NCBI GenBank assembly: GCA_003508835.1
Contig: PUFA01000003.1
Span: forward strand, 20,221,501 to 20,285,500
DNA: 64,000 bases
Direction of reading: 5' to 3'
Source of the DNA: Eonycteris spelaea
Lineage: Eukaryota > Chordata > Mammalia > Chiroptera > Pteropodidae
The position numbers and the translations under genes are program-made. Under the pieces are notes generated by a model, which saw only the letters and a program-made list of their open reading frames with translations, did no database searches and was not told where the DNA came from. Of this stretch, positions 52,009 to 63,784 are shown piece after piece; positions within the stretch are counted from its first letter, which is position 1; every line of letters starts with the position of its first letter.

Positions 52009-52779
52009 CTGATCTGCTCTCCCAAGTCACTGACGCCCCCCTGCTGCTGTGACACGTTCTGCCAACTTTACCGCAGGGCTCACCATGATTTGGAGGCAGA
52101 TAATGACATTTCACACTTGTGCTAAGGATTAGGGACAAGTGAACATCAGGGGGAAAGCTCACCACCAGGCCATGGAACACTACTCTGATACGGATTAATG
52201 ATTCAAGTCAAGGCTGCTATTTCCTTTTCTTTATGTCTGAACATCAAATGTGGCCTTTTAATTATCGAGTGCAGATAGGGGATTGCAATTCATTTCTGCA
52301 CATTAAAGAATGTCCAAAAAAGCTTCAATTACCCCAGAGATAGGTACTGCAGAGCCCATGAAGACTGCAGTAAGCAGGGGTTTTTTATCTCAGTGGACCC
52401 CACTAGGAGTGCCTCCTACCCCCTCTCTTTTCCACTCCCCTGTGGGCTTTCACTGTTATCCTCTGTGGGAGCAATTCAGGCTGCTGTTCTTATCTCCCAG
52501 GCATCTCAAATGCTATTTTAGCTTAAAGTACATGGGAGGTTTAGCTTTTGTCCAAAGCCGAAAGAGCTGCTACACCAATTGAAAAAAGAACACACAATTA
52601 ACTCATTTCATTGATTTCCCAAGTTAAGTCCTGAGACCGAACGAATGGGATCAGATTGCGAAAGATTAAACTTCCATCTCACAGCCCCATTTATACCATT
52701 AAAATGTGCCTACCACCTGAGCTTGATCTCATGGTCCTTGGCCTCCTCTCTTTAAAGCACCCAGCATGCCAGGTTCTTA

Positions 52780-52925
52780 CTTCACCAGGCTTGATGTTGG
52801 CCCTATGAAGTAAGCAGCGGCAATGGGCAGGTGGCATTCTCATCATTTTACAGGTGCGTAAACTGAGCCACTGATCTAAGAAGGAAAAGGTGGTAGAATC
52901 TGGTTTTCTTTTTAAAAACATCACG
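52780..52925 (-). mobile_element. MIR
   Basis: Inverted MIR: ggcattctcatcattttaca, ggtgcgtaaactgagccact. Confidence 0.62.
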
Positions 52926-53454
52926 TTATTATAATACTGAATTTTATTATAACACCAGTCACTGTCACCAGGTTGGGCCTGCTGTCCACATTCCGACAGA
53001 GGGGAGGAGGCAGTCTAGGCATCAGAGGGGAGGAAGGGAAGTGTGCTAAACACTATCTTTTACATTTTATTGATGGGCACTTGCAACTACGGAATCCATA
53101 TCCATGGGGATATTTTCCCCAAAACCTTAGTGTCCGTAGAAGGCATGACATTGTGACTGAAAAAAATATGTTCAGCAAGAATGAATAGCAATTGCTGTCA
53201 TTTAGACCAAAAAAGTCTTCTGCAGCACATATTCATGAGCACAAACCACGGGGAAAAGGGGAGGCAGGAGAAACACAAAGAACATTAGAGACGCAGAAAC
53301 CCCTCCACCATAAAGTTCAGTGCCGTTCAGGGAACGGACGTGCTGACCAGTCAGGCTGCTGTCCTCCCGGACTACACAGGGGTTCAGTGCAGGCCCCGCT
53401 GCGAGGGCAGAAGACCCGATGTCAGGCCCCTGTCCTTCCATTTTCATTTCCTAC

Positions 53455-53615
53455 GCCCGAGGCCCAGATTCCACATTTGTAAACAGGGATCCTCGTACAC
53501 AGGAGTATCGCCTTACAGGATAATCACGGAGCTTGAGTAATATGTTTAAAAGCAATTAGTATAAAGCCTGACACAGAACATCTGCTTTATATGCATTAAC
53601 TATTATTGCTAAAAC
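53455..53615 (+). mobile_element. MIR 3' half
   Basis: Sense MIR: attccacatttgtaaacagg, acaggataatcacggagctt, aagcctgacacagaacatct, aactattattgct. Confidence 0.6.
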
Positions 53616-53824
53616 CGGGATGAGACTTTGGATGACTGAGACCACAAAATATCTATGAAGGACCATTTACTACATTTCCAAATTATCACAGGCTGATGCT
53701 TTCGGAAAATACAATAAAAATTAATCGCTAGAAAAATCACGTGCTCAAATGTCACAACATCAAATTGCCTAACTTCTAGGCACCTTCCAAAGCTGCACTA
53801 ACTCTTCCAGGTCACCAAGGTAAC

Positions 53825-54005
53825 ATTTAGGAAGGCTCATCATGTGAAAGGTACCCAAACAATCCTCAAAGAACCCAGAGGGGCAGCCCGGCTTCTGAGG
53901 GCAGCTGGCTTGTAATTAAGGGGTAACTGAGGCCTTGGGGAGAATCAAGTTTATGTAACAAGGTTACATAACTCGTTCCCAATTCAGACATTTGTCCGAG
54001 CTGGG
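53825..54005 (-). mobile_element. MIR, eroded
   Basis: Inverted MIR: caaacaatcctcaaagaacc, ggggtaactgaggccttggg, aacaaggttacataactcg. Confidence 0.52.
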
Positions 54006-54349
54006 CAAGCATGTTCAAGTGTCAGCTGACACCTTCAGAAGCCTCAACTCATACTGCCTTGGACAGAACTTGGCAAAGAGACAAAGGACCAGAGCAGAAA
54101 TGAGGGCTCATCTCCTTCTACTTGAGGGTCAGTGCCATGGCATCTGAGAGCAAAGATCCAATGGCTGCGGAAGGGTGGGAGGTGCTGGGGAGACCAACGA
54201 GTGGAGCATGTGGCTGTGTGGCTAACTCCTCAGTGAAGCCTCAGCATCAGAGAAAATATACATGGTTACCTGCCCGCTGCCTTCCCTCACACAGGAGGCT
54301 CCTGGTCACTCCATGGAGCATCCTGAAAATCACAGATGGAACAGAGAAA

Positions 54350-54452
54350 GAACTGGAAAGCCAGAGACCTGGGTTCTGCTCTGGGCTCTACCACTAACGG
54401 GGGGTTGCCCTCAGGTGAGTCACTTTCCTACTATGAGCCCCCGACTCCGCAC
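54350..54452 (+). mobile_element. MIR 5' half
   Basis: Sense MIR: agccagagacctgggttctg, gggctctaccactaacgggg, aggtgagtcactttcc. Confidence 0.55.
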
Positions 54453-54859
54453 CAATACAGAAGAGAAAGCTGAGACCCGTCAGGACCCCTTCTGACTCCA
54501 TGACCTGCTGGCCCGCAGTCTGAGCTTGCCAGTCATTTACACCTGACTCCATAACTTGTGCCTTTGTCCGCTGCTCCATCACATCCACCCTGTCAGTAAC
54601 AACAGCTCTCCACTGATCCTGACCCTCGAGGTGGGGTAACAGCCTGAACTGCTCGCTCTCACTGACCTCAGCTCCTCACGCACACTGCAGGCTTCTCCCT
54701 CCTGCCCGCCTCTTCCCTACACTCCTCAGACAAGAGCAGGCCCTTGGCTAATCTTCAAAAAAATGTCTGTGGAATTGAGCCTTAAGGCTAGACTCAATTA
54801 GCCTTACATAAGGGAAGTTGATAGTTATGTAACCTCGTCCCTTCAAAGAGAACTTCCAT

Positions 54860-54985
54860 TCCCCATTTATCAAATAAATATGTACTGAGTACCTACCACA
54901 GCCAGGCCCTTTGCCAGGCTCTAAAGAGACAGTGGTGAAAAAATGCTGTGCCTGTCCTCACAGGACTGTGGGTGTACCACTGAAC
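54860..54985 (+). mobile_element. Old interspersed repeat fragment
   Basis: atcaaataaatatgtactga, ccaggccctttgccaggctc, gacagtggtgaaaaaatgc, ctgtcctcacagg. Same phrase set as at 51.9 kb. Confidence 0.42.
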
Positions 54986-55949
54986 CTCATTAAGTCCACT
55001 TAGAATAGGGTTCTGATCATTAGTATGGCTTCGAAATCTTACAGAACACTCTAGGACCACTAAATTGACTAATGTTTAAATACCCATTATCAGCTTATCT
55101 GTTCTGAACACATTGAGGGATGTCTAGAAGTGAATAGATTTTCCAGTGAGGATTCTGTTTGTGTATAGAAAGGGGTAGTATTGTGTGAGGTTTGGGGGCG
55201 GGGGTTACTTTTTAAAGGTAGTGGTTACCTACTTCCCTCCCACTTTTGGAAAAAAAAAAAAACAGGCTTGGAACGTTTCCAGCTACAACTATTCTGAAAT
55301 AACAAGAGACCAAACAAAAACAAAAACAAAAAAAAAACAAATGCAACATCGCTACTCCTTCTATCTCCTACCTAGTCCCTACCCAGCTCCCCACCGCCCC
55401 CAGTCTTAGACCGTAAATTAAACTACAGTGACTTTCCTAATAAGTGGGCTAAGGTTTTCCTAGAAGACTTAAAGTGGATCAAACACATTTTAGAAAATTG
55501 AGAGTCCAGGGCAGAATCCTAAGAATAATCACACCATACATCCCTGCGGTCCTAAGAGACCAAAGTTCTCAGCTACAGGATGCACAGCAAATACTATCAC
55601 TCCATGAAAGACGTGGTCACCTTTCTTGCACTCTCGAATCCCTGGGAACATGTGGAGAGCTGCATCCCCAACAGACTGCTCTCTGCTGTATGGATGGGGT
55701 ACTTCGGGAGCAGTGCGTCCTTTACAATTTGTCTTCTAATCAACAGCCATCATCTAAGTGTCCTCCAATCAGCCATTAGAAGTTCACTGTTACTAAATGA
55801 ATACATGGGGAACAGGATGCTTGTTCCCAGATCCAAAAGAGGCCAGGCAGCTCAGACATGAGTTAAGAAGCAGTTCTGCCAATAAAGGACATAGGCGATT
55901 TCACTGACCCAAACTGAAATCTGTCACTTCTGCAGCAAAAAACAGGCCT

Positions 55950-56055
55950 GCGGCATTTACTGAGCTCACCAATGTGTAGAGTGCTCAGCTGATGCGGTGG
56001 GAGACAGAAAAGACAGAAAAGCAGGACAGTGCCTGGCCTCAGGGAGCTTGGGCTT
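55950..56055 (+). mobile_element. Old interspersed repeat fragment
   Basis: ggcatttactgagctcacca, cagtgcctggcctcagggag, cttgggctt. Same family as 54.9 kb. Confidence 0.35.
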
Positions 56056-56069
56056 CTCTCCACTTAGGG

Positions 56070-56246
56070 CAGTTCTCAGAGTGTTGTCCCTGGATCTGAA
56101 GCATCATCCTCACCGAGAAGCTTGCTAGAAATGCACATTCTCAGGCCCCATCCAGACCAGCAGAATCAGAAGCTCCAGGGGACTGGGAATCAGTTTAAGA
56201 AGCCCTCCGCACGATTCTGATACACACCAAAGTCTGAGAACCACTG
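56070..56246 (+). mobile_element. MER5A, near full length
   Basis: Starts cagttctcagagtgttgtcc and ends agtctgagaaccactg (matching TIRs). Interior agaagcttgctagaaatgca, cattctcaggccccatccag, gcagaatcagaagctccagg is characteristic of MER5A. Length 177 nt against about 189 for the family. Confidence 0.92.
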
Positions 56247-57774
56247 AGGCATAAAAAGCAGCACACCAAACCAACGACACAGAGCATCCTTTAGGTAGGA
56301 ACACGTTTCGTACACAAGCCACTCATATCCAACCTTTTGGCAACACCACATCTAGAAATACCATAAGCATTTATTAAATGCTATGAAGAACATCCAGCAA
56401 TTGACACTTTGCTCTGAGGTAAGCCGACATTAGTCCTGTCCTCCTTGATAATAAGCAATCTCTGAGTATTCATTCATGTATTTGGTCATTCATTTCAAAA
56501 ATGCAATTCGTCAAGACGTGATTGAATACACTCTTTGGTCCCAATTTGGAAGGAACTTGATGATGATTATGACTAAGCAAGAGATATCAGTAAATTTCTA
56601 CAAATAAGTCTAGAGAGGAAACCTCAAACTCCCATAAAAAATGGCCTACCCAAGAATCCTAAGCTCTCTGGGCTTTTTCTTCAAGGCCCTTCCAAGGAGT
56701 TCCAATATCCCCACTTTACAGAAATGCCACACTCCCAGTCCCATTCACAGATCGGAAGCAGCTCTCTATGATCTCTGAGCACAGGACAAGATACAGCTCC
56801 AGAAGACATCACGTATGCAATCCGAAAAAGAATTGTGGAATATATAATTCTACACACCATACCATTGCCCCTTTCTCCCTGGGAGTTTAGATTTCTCACT
56901 CTCTAGAACCAAAACCTATAATCTACAAAATGGGAGCATTAGCAATACCTACTTGCTCCTTAAATGCTCTGAAAAGCCCAGAAAAGAATAAATGCATGAA
57001 GAAAACAAGACCATTATTCTCTGTCTGTAGGCCCCGGCTCCACCCAGCACAGCAGGAGGGAGAGGAACTCAACAAATGCTCAAAGAGCTTCCCAGCTTCA
57101 GCTCATTAATGAAAATGATTTTGTTACTAAAAACATCCCTCCCTCTTCTGGACCCCTCCCTGCCTCGGGCCTGAGCCCACAGAACGGGTCTCTCCAGCTT
57201 ATATAATAATATCCCCACCGTGTGTCACACCATGCCTTGCATCCAAGGGGCTCCCAATCCAGCACTGTATAGTAACCACTCACCGTACACAAGGAGCAAA
57301 AATTAGTGCGGGGCATTCCAGCCCCTCCCTGCCACGTGTTCCTGCACTGCCAGGTTTCACATGGAGATGAAAGGAAGAAAAGGATAATGGGCTCAAGCAA
57401 GTGACAGCCATACATTACCGCAGGCTTAAGGAAAATGGCCTTTCATTACTGCCTCAGCCTCCTACACTCAGTACAATCAAGAAAATGTTTGTCAAATGAT
57501 TCCAACTCAGAAGGATACAATCAACTTTTTTTTTTTTCTTTTTAAATGCTGAGGCCAGCTAGGGATGACCACCTATCCTGGTTTGCCTGGGACAAAACAG
57601 CAGATCCCAGTCTGCTGCTACCAGAAAACAAATCTACAGATGGGACCACATGCTTCCAATCTGAATCCCAATTAAACAGTCTCAGGAAAGGGTCATCACA
57701 GACTTGAGTAACTTAAAATAAGTGTCTCTTGCGATGAGGAGCATTCAACTCAAAGGTAGGAGCCTGCGCCAGGG

Positions 57775-57925
57775 GTTCACATGAACGCCAGTGTTTGAGA
57801 ATATCCTGGAAGGCGAGCTGACCCCTGAGACTGACCCATAGATCTGGCCTGGACCCACGCATTTACATTTCTAACAAGCTCCCAGGTGCCAGTGAGGATG
57901 CTGGTCACAGACCACACTAGGTGTC
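57775..57925 (-). mobile_element. MER5-type hAT element
   Basis: Inverted MER5: cgcatttacatttctaacaa, gctcccaggtgccagtgagg, atgctggtcacagaccacac. Confidence 0.62.
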
Positions 57926-58084
57926 ATAATGGCCCAAGCTACAGCTCATCCATTTACTGACAAAGCTGGAGTCCACTATGGCCTTCCCTGGGAAGCCACT
58001 GACTGCCCCAGCCTTGCTTCTTCACCTACAAAATGTCAATGATCCTTAAGTTCTCCGCAAATGCCAGGCTTCCAGAAAAGTTTC

Positions 58085-58235
58085 TCTAATTATAGCAGGC
58101 AGAAGAGTCACCTGGAAGGCTTGTTAGAACAGATTGCTAGGTTCCTCCCACTTATTCTAATCCAACAGGTCCAAGGCCAGCCCAGGAAACTGGACTCTAA
58201 CAGGCTCCTACTGAGTAGACAGCTGAGTAGGGCTG
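58085..58235 (+). mobile_element. MER5-type hAT element
   Basis: agagtcacctggaaggcttg, ttagaacagattgctaggtt, ctccc, then the tail aactggactctaacaggctc. Lies about 160 nt from an oppositely oriented MER5-type copy. Confidence 0.6.
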
Positions 58236-58289
58236 TTCTCCAACCTGGGAGGGCCCTTGGACAGTATTTATACCGACTGTGAATACAGA

Positions 58290-58642
58290 GCCGAGTAGTA
58301 ATTATGCTCCAGGCTTTTCATATCTTTCAGCTTAATATTTAATCTTCAACAAATTCTATTTTCTCTCCTCACTCATTACACCAACAGCTGCATTCCATCT
58401 CCCTGAACTTTTTGTCTGTGGATTCAGAGATCCTGTCGCTGCAAACACAGTAATCTCACGGGCCGGAGAAGTTTTCTGCTCAATGGTCGGCCCAGTCACG
58501 TGACAGGGTCACAGAGAAACTCAGGCGGAAAGGACACTCCCTACACTTTAAAGATGAGAAAAGATTGAGATTCAGTGGCTTACAGGAAGTTCCAGAGTCA
58601 GTGAGTGGAAAGAATTCATTCCCTTGATCTCCAGCTCAAGTA
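58290..58642 (-). mobile_element. MIR, possibly in two pieces
   Basis: Left piece (tgctccaggcttttcatatc, taatatttaatcttcaacaa) and right piece (ctttaaagatgagaaaagat, tgagattcagtggcttacag) are in the order of one inverted MIR, separated by about 180 nt of unrelated sequence. Two separate copies are equally possible. Confidence 0.45.
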
Positions 58643-59984
58643 CCTATACGTGTCTCCCTTTCCCCCGCCGAGGAGGATGCATTAGAGGGGAAAACCCCAC
58701 CAATATAAATCAACCCAAGTTGTTTGAGTCCTGGTCTTTTTCAAGTACTTCTCCTAGTGCACCTTAGAAAACTCTAAAAGAAAATAGGATTAGCTAGACG
58801 GAATCTTGCCAACAAAGGGAAAAAATGTAGTTTGCTTTGATACTTTCTAATAGGTAAATATTTTCAGTGAGCTAGTTAGCTAGGCCATAGTGGCCTATGA
58901 GGAGGGTTGGGAGGGATAGCCTTCTTCTCATGGCTCTGAAGTTGAATGATGGGTCTGCCAAGAACATTATTTTTAATGTTCATGGAGCATGCAAAGGGGT
59001 ATCAAACAAACAGCACCACTGTGTACCCCACAAACGGAACACTGTGTATGTGTATACCTTTGCTAAATGTCTTAAATATTTAAGCAATCCGCTTCGACTT
59101 CCATGATCTACAGAGATGGAACCAGGACCCAATGAGATGTGCTGTTCATTTTAATTTCCCTTTGGGGACACAGCACTACGTCTGAAACTGGTCTGCTTCC
59201 CGACCTTCACAGTCAGCATTCCTCGTCAGTATTTTGAGTCGAAATGCAGAGAGACTCCAGAGGTTTGCAGGCTAGGTCTGCTTGAGACAGGCCTCCTACA
59301 GAGCCCCTGCCCTCAGGTCACATGGCCTCCAACCCAGAAACATTCTACCCTGGGCCAAGAAGACCACACCTCGGTTTCTAGAGTCTGTTTCCTGAAACCC
59401 TCCTTGACTCACTAAAGGCAGCAGGAAGGGAGACACCTCACTTCTCAGGGCTGCACTGGTCTGTTGCTGGGACCCACAGCACCCTGAGTGAGGACCCAAT
59501 GGTCACTTCTTAAGGAAGCACTCCTGGGACGAGGAGGTGTCCAAGCTGCCAGGAACACTGTTCCTGCCTGCCCAGGGAGGACTGCCAGTATTCTGGAGCC
59601 AGCCCTGGCCCTCACACAAGTGAGCTGCCTGATGTGAGCAGGTCACATCACATCTGCGCCTTCAGTGAAAAGCAGGTGATAAATCCGCCCTGGCCTGGGG
59701 CGGGAGGATGCTTTTTGCCAGAGAAAGGGGCTCTCCTTGTTTGGGGGGCCGTCTATCCTGCTAGTTTACACCTCAGGTTCGGTCCACCTTCAGAAGAGTA
59801 GTTGAAGAGACAGCTACCACTGCGCTGGGAAGCGGGGGGTTGGAGGAAATTTACCCACGTCCTGTTTAAAAGCCTTCTCACGGTCCGAGAGCTTTGAGTC
59901 CAGACTGGGCAACTACGGATCTCTTCTGCCCACCCCCAACTTGCCCTGCAGCCCGACAGGTCCAGCAACCTGGCAATTTAGTTG

Positions 59985-60330
59985 CACCTTCTCTCCCCTG
60001 GGCTTCTGTAGACACCACTCCTCAGACCTGAAACATTTTCCACCCACCACGGCTTTCAGATCCTAGGCCTAGCCCGGGCCACTCCTCCACAAAGCCTGGC
60101 TTCTTGAGAGTTTTTTACCTTTCTGTCCCTCCAAGTGCCGTCATGAAGCCTTCTCTGAATGCCCCCAGAGGCACTGTGAGTCCCCTCGTGTATACACATG
60201 GCCTTTATTTTACAGTTTGCATATCCGTCTCCTTTTCTAAGATTTTTAAGCATCTTAAAGCCTCAACTATTTCTTCATCCTCAGTGTCAACTAACAAAGT
60301 GGCTTAATGAACACTGTTAGAATACATGAA
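59985..60330 (+). mobile_element. L2 3' portion
   Basis: ttctctcccctgggcttctg, tgaagccttctctgaatgcc, ttcatcctcagtgtcaacta. Eroded. Confidence 0.45.
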
Positions 60331-60969
60331 CTGATGCCCTTATATAGCAGGATAATTGAGTTATAGTATTGATGACCTTTTCAAGAGTAAATGTCCAATG
60401 TTGGTATATCTCACATTAAACAAACTTGATGTGTGAAAATCAGATTTACCTTAAAGATACAAAGAGTCATTATGTACGACGGGATTCACCAGAGGTCTAT
60501 TTTTTAAACAGCACGTTCCTATGCACTTAAAATAAAACTCAACCTGCTATTTTTTCAGGAACTTACACTCAATTTAGTTCAGCCAACATCTCCTGAGAAC
60601 CATCACCTAAAGGAAGGTGTTCTTCAGAATGTAACTGTAGTTGGGGCTTGTCCTACATGCTTTCCCACCTCATCATTCAATGTAATTACAAAGTCTCTAC
60701 TTAACAGAGTCACTGGGACAAGAGAGACCATGAGCCCCCACACACAAGCGGGCACTCCCTTCAGGAGCCGCCAGCCCAGGGACACACCAGCAGCTGTGGC
60801 CCCGACTCTGGGAGGTATCGGAATATAGCCCAGATTTCCAGAACCCCAAATTATCACCCCCATCAGCCCTTTTTTCATTACAAGCTGTAAAGGCTTTGCT
60901 TTTGACTAAAATTTTGGAAATAGGCATCTTTGGTTTCGTTTCCCCTACTTCCCAGATTCAAACTCTCTA

Positions 60970-61200
60970 TGAAAGAACATGAGCTCTGGAGACATCTGGA
61001 GTCAGATGGGCAGCCCTGAATTGAACCCCCAAAGCTGCTACTCAGCAGCTATGCAAACTTAAGCACACAATTTAGCCTCTCTAGGTCTGTTTCCTCATGT
61101 AAAAAGCAGGGTAATTTGAGAAATAAACATAATATGTACAAAAAGCACTAGACCACCAGTCACAGAGGAAGCATTCGCTCGATGACAATTCTCATCACCA
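60970..61200 (+). mobile_element. MIR, near full length
   Basis: Sense MIR: atgagctctggagacatctg, ctgctactcagcagctatgc, tagcctctctaggtctgttt, cctcatgtaaaaagcagggt. Confidence 0.8.
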
Positions 61201-61307
61201 AACCGCCTTTCTCCTGATCACACGAAATTCACTTTAAAAACAGTCGCCCTAGAAAAGTAAAAACGTAGTTCTTCCTTTCTTTGCTTAATTTAAAAACAGT
61301 TCGAAAC

Positions 61308-62045
61308 AGCAACTCAAATTCACAATGACATACCACGTGCATCTACTAGGACGGCTGGAATCAAAAAAATTAACACACATGTTTGTAAAAATGTGAAGAA
61401 ACAAGACCTCTCACACAAGGCTGACTCAAATGGAGAACGGTGCAGAAAACAGCTGGGTGTCGCCTGAGAAAGTTGAACACAGAAATACTGTATGATCCGG
61501 CAAGTCCCCTCCTGGGCGTATGTACCCCCAAGAGAACTGAAAACGGGTACTCAAATTCTTTTCCACGACTGTTCACAGCAGCTCTATTCGCGACAGCCGA
61601 CACCGTGGAAACCACCCAAATGTCTATCAGCTGAGGAATGGATAAACAAAACGGGGTAGATCCCTGGAATGGACTGTTAGTCAGCTACAAAAAGCAGCGA
61701 AGTTCTAACACAGGCAACAATGTGGATGACTTGTAAAACGTGAAGCTTTGTGAAAGCTCAACACAAAAGGTCACAGACTGTATGATTCCGTTTATATGAA
61801 ATATGCAGAATAGGCAAATCCATAGAGACAGAAAGCAGATTAGTGGTCGCCAGGGTTAGCGGGGGTGGAGGCGGGGGGCGGGGAGAAGTGGGCACGGGGT
61901 CTCCCTTGCGGGTAATGGAAAACATTTTGGAAGGAGACAGAGGAGGTGGATGCACAACACTGCGAACATGCTGAATGCCTCTGGCTTGTACACATTCAAA
62001 TGGTCAACTGTATGTTCTGTGAATTTCACCTAATAATTTTTTTAA
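61308..62045 (+). mobile_element. L1 ORF2 3' end and 3'UTR
   Basis: Landmarks: cgtgcatctactaggacgg, actgtatgatccggcaagtc, actgttcacagcagctctat, tgtctatcagctgaggaatg, then 3'UTR with a G-rich tract at about 61860-61902 and ggtcaactgtatgttctgtg. The frame is broken. Confidence 0.88.
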
Positions 62046-62121
62046 GCGTTAAGACCCTACAAGAGGATAAAAGATTTTCCATTTTCAAAGAGTAGGACAC
62101 CAATGGTCGTCACTGTCTGTT

Positions 62122-62200
62122 TAGTCATTCCTCAGATACCTATTGGAAGCCTGTTGTGTGCCAGGCACTGAGCTGAATACTGACCCTACTCTCAGATGTC
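62122..62200 (-). mobile_element. MIR-like or old repeat fragment
   Basis: cattcctcagatacctattg, gaagcctgttgtgtgccagg, cactgagctgaatactga. Confidence 0.4.
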
Positions 62201-62769
62201 TTACTGCCTACGGATCATTTGTATCAAATAGTGTTTGTGCACATATTCAACACATACACACACACCCATCCACAAGAATACAATGTGGTTTTCCCCCAAA
62301 GCTCAGTCATATGAGTAAATGCTAATAGCCCCATGAACTGATTATAAGGCCACTTCCATTAGCGTGTTACTTGTGATTTTTGTTCTACTTAGTAAATTTG
62401 AATTGTCATCTAAAAAAAATCAGTAAAAAGCACTCTAGCCTATGATTATCATGAAATTTCCTTAGATTCTGTGTGCAAATAGCAGATATACCCTCTGATA
62501 ACACTACCTAAACTGGGTTTTGATAGTAGAGAAAGGTTCTAACAACTGACAATTTTACCCTCAAAGTTTTACAGATTTCTTGGTAAAACTACGAGATTCC
62601 TTTTTAAGAGTTTTCCAGCACACAATGCTAAAACATGTTTTCATCAAAATGTAACTTTAGTTAAAGAGAAACTCATTTCCAAGGGAGACTGGTACACCTT
62701 GTCCCATCATATGCCCTCAAGTCATGGGGTAGTGACATTTCCTTTCGGAAGCCGTCACCATGCTTTTTC

Positions 62770-62895
62770 TAGACTAATCAAGGAGATCGCTTTGTAAATT
62801 ATACAAGCATCTAACCATTATGCTGTATCCCTGAAACGAATACAAAAGAATATTGAATGTCAACTCTAATTGAAAAATAAGTTTTTTTAAAAAGG
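62770..62895 (+). mobile_element. L1 3' end fragment
   Basis: aaattatacaagcatctaac, cattatgctgtatccctgaa, atattgaatgtcaactctaa, followed by an A-rich end. Confidence 0.58.
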
Positions 62896-63659
62896 CTTAA
62901 GGGAAGTGTGAATGTTTTTCTACCTCACCTCTATTTTCAAGTGAGCATTAGACAGGACAAGAAAAATCAAAGAACAAGACTACCAAAGAACCAGAAAATG
63001 CTCTGGAACCAGAAGATACTGTATGTATGAACTGTGGAAAATCTCTATGCAAATCTCCAATCCAGAAGATGCATAAACCTGTGAGTAAAGTGGCAAATCT
63101 TTATCAGTGTCCCTGCCTCAAGAACGCCACATCACTGCTTGCTTTTGGCACAACCCTCCTGCCACTTGATAATTCTGAATAACATATGATATTTTTTTAA
63201 GGTAACTTCAGTTGAAAGCATTTCAAGAATACCCATCTTGATAAACTGCAGACATCCAAATAAGAATGCGGAAGGTGTACTTTAATTTCCCCAGAGAGGA
63301 CAGAGGCAACACTAGAAAGATTAATGAAGAGACTGCAACCCTGGAAACCAGACTCAAATCAAGCACCAGATATGAGCAACTAGAATCGGAGCTTTTAGAA
63401 ACCAAGCCCCGCCGCCCATCACCCAGCTGGCTGCTCCCAGACCCCTGCTCTGAGGTTGGAGGGCCTTCCAAAGACCTGCACCTTTTCAACTTTGGTCTGT
63501 AAGGACAGTTGCCAGGGATGCCCAGCCGTAAGGGTGGGGCTGCAGGGGGACATGAAACTGCCTTTACAGCTCTTCTGTCTCAGAGGGTGCTATGCCGTAC
63601 ACCTTTCTACCTATACCGAAAATCTCACTCAAGGGATCCATCAAGATAAGCGAAGACAC

Positions 63660-63780
63660 CTAGAGTTTTTTGATTGAGCAAATATTTCTATGTAGTATGT
63701 GCCGGGAACTGCTCCAAGAGCTTTACAATGGCTAGGTCATTTAATCTTCTAAACAACCCTATGATTGTTCAGCACCTAGA
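63660..63780 (-). mobile_element. MIR
   Basis: Inverted MIR: agcaaatatttctatgtagt, atgtgccgggaactgctcca, gtcatttaatcttctaaac. Confidence 0.65.
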
Positions 63781-63784
63781 TAGA

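Noticed and set aside
51261..52055. Four long open frames on both strands (up to 241 residues)
   Set aside because: They translate the AAGGG/CCCTT array (Lys-Gly-Arg-Glu or Pro-Ser-Leu-Phe repeats). There is no family, no splice context, and frames are open only because the repeat lacks stops.
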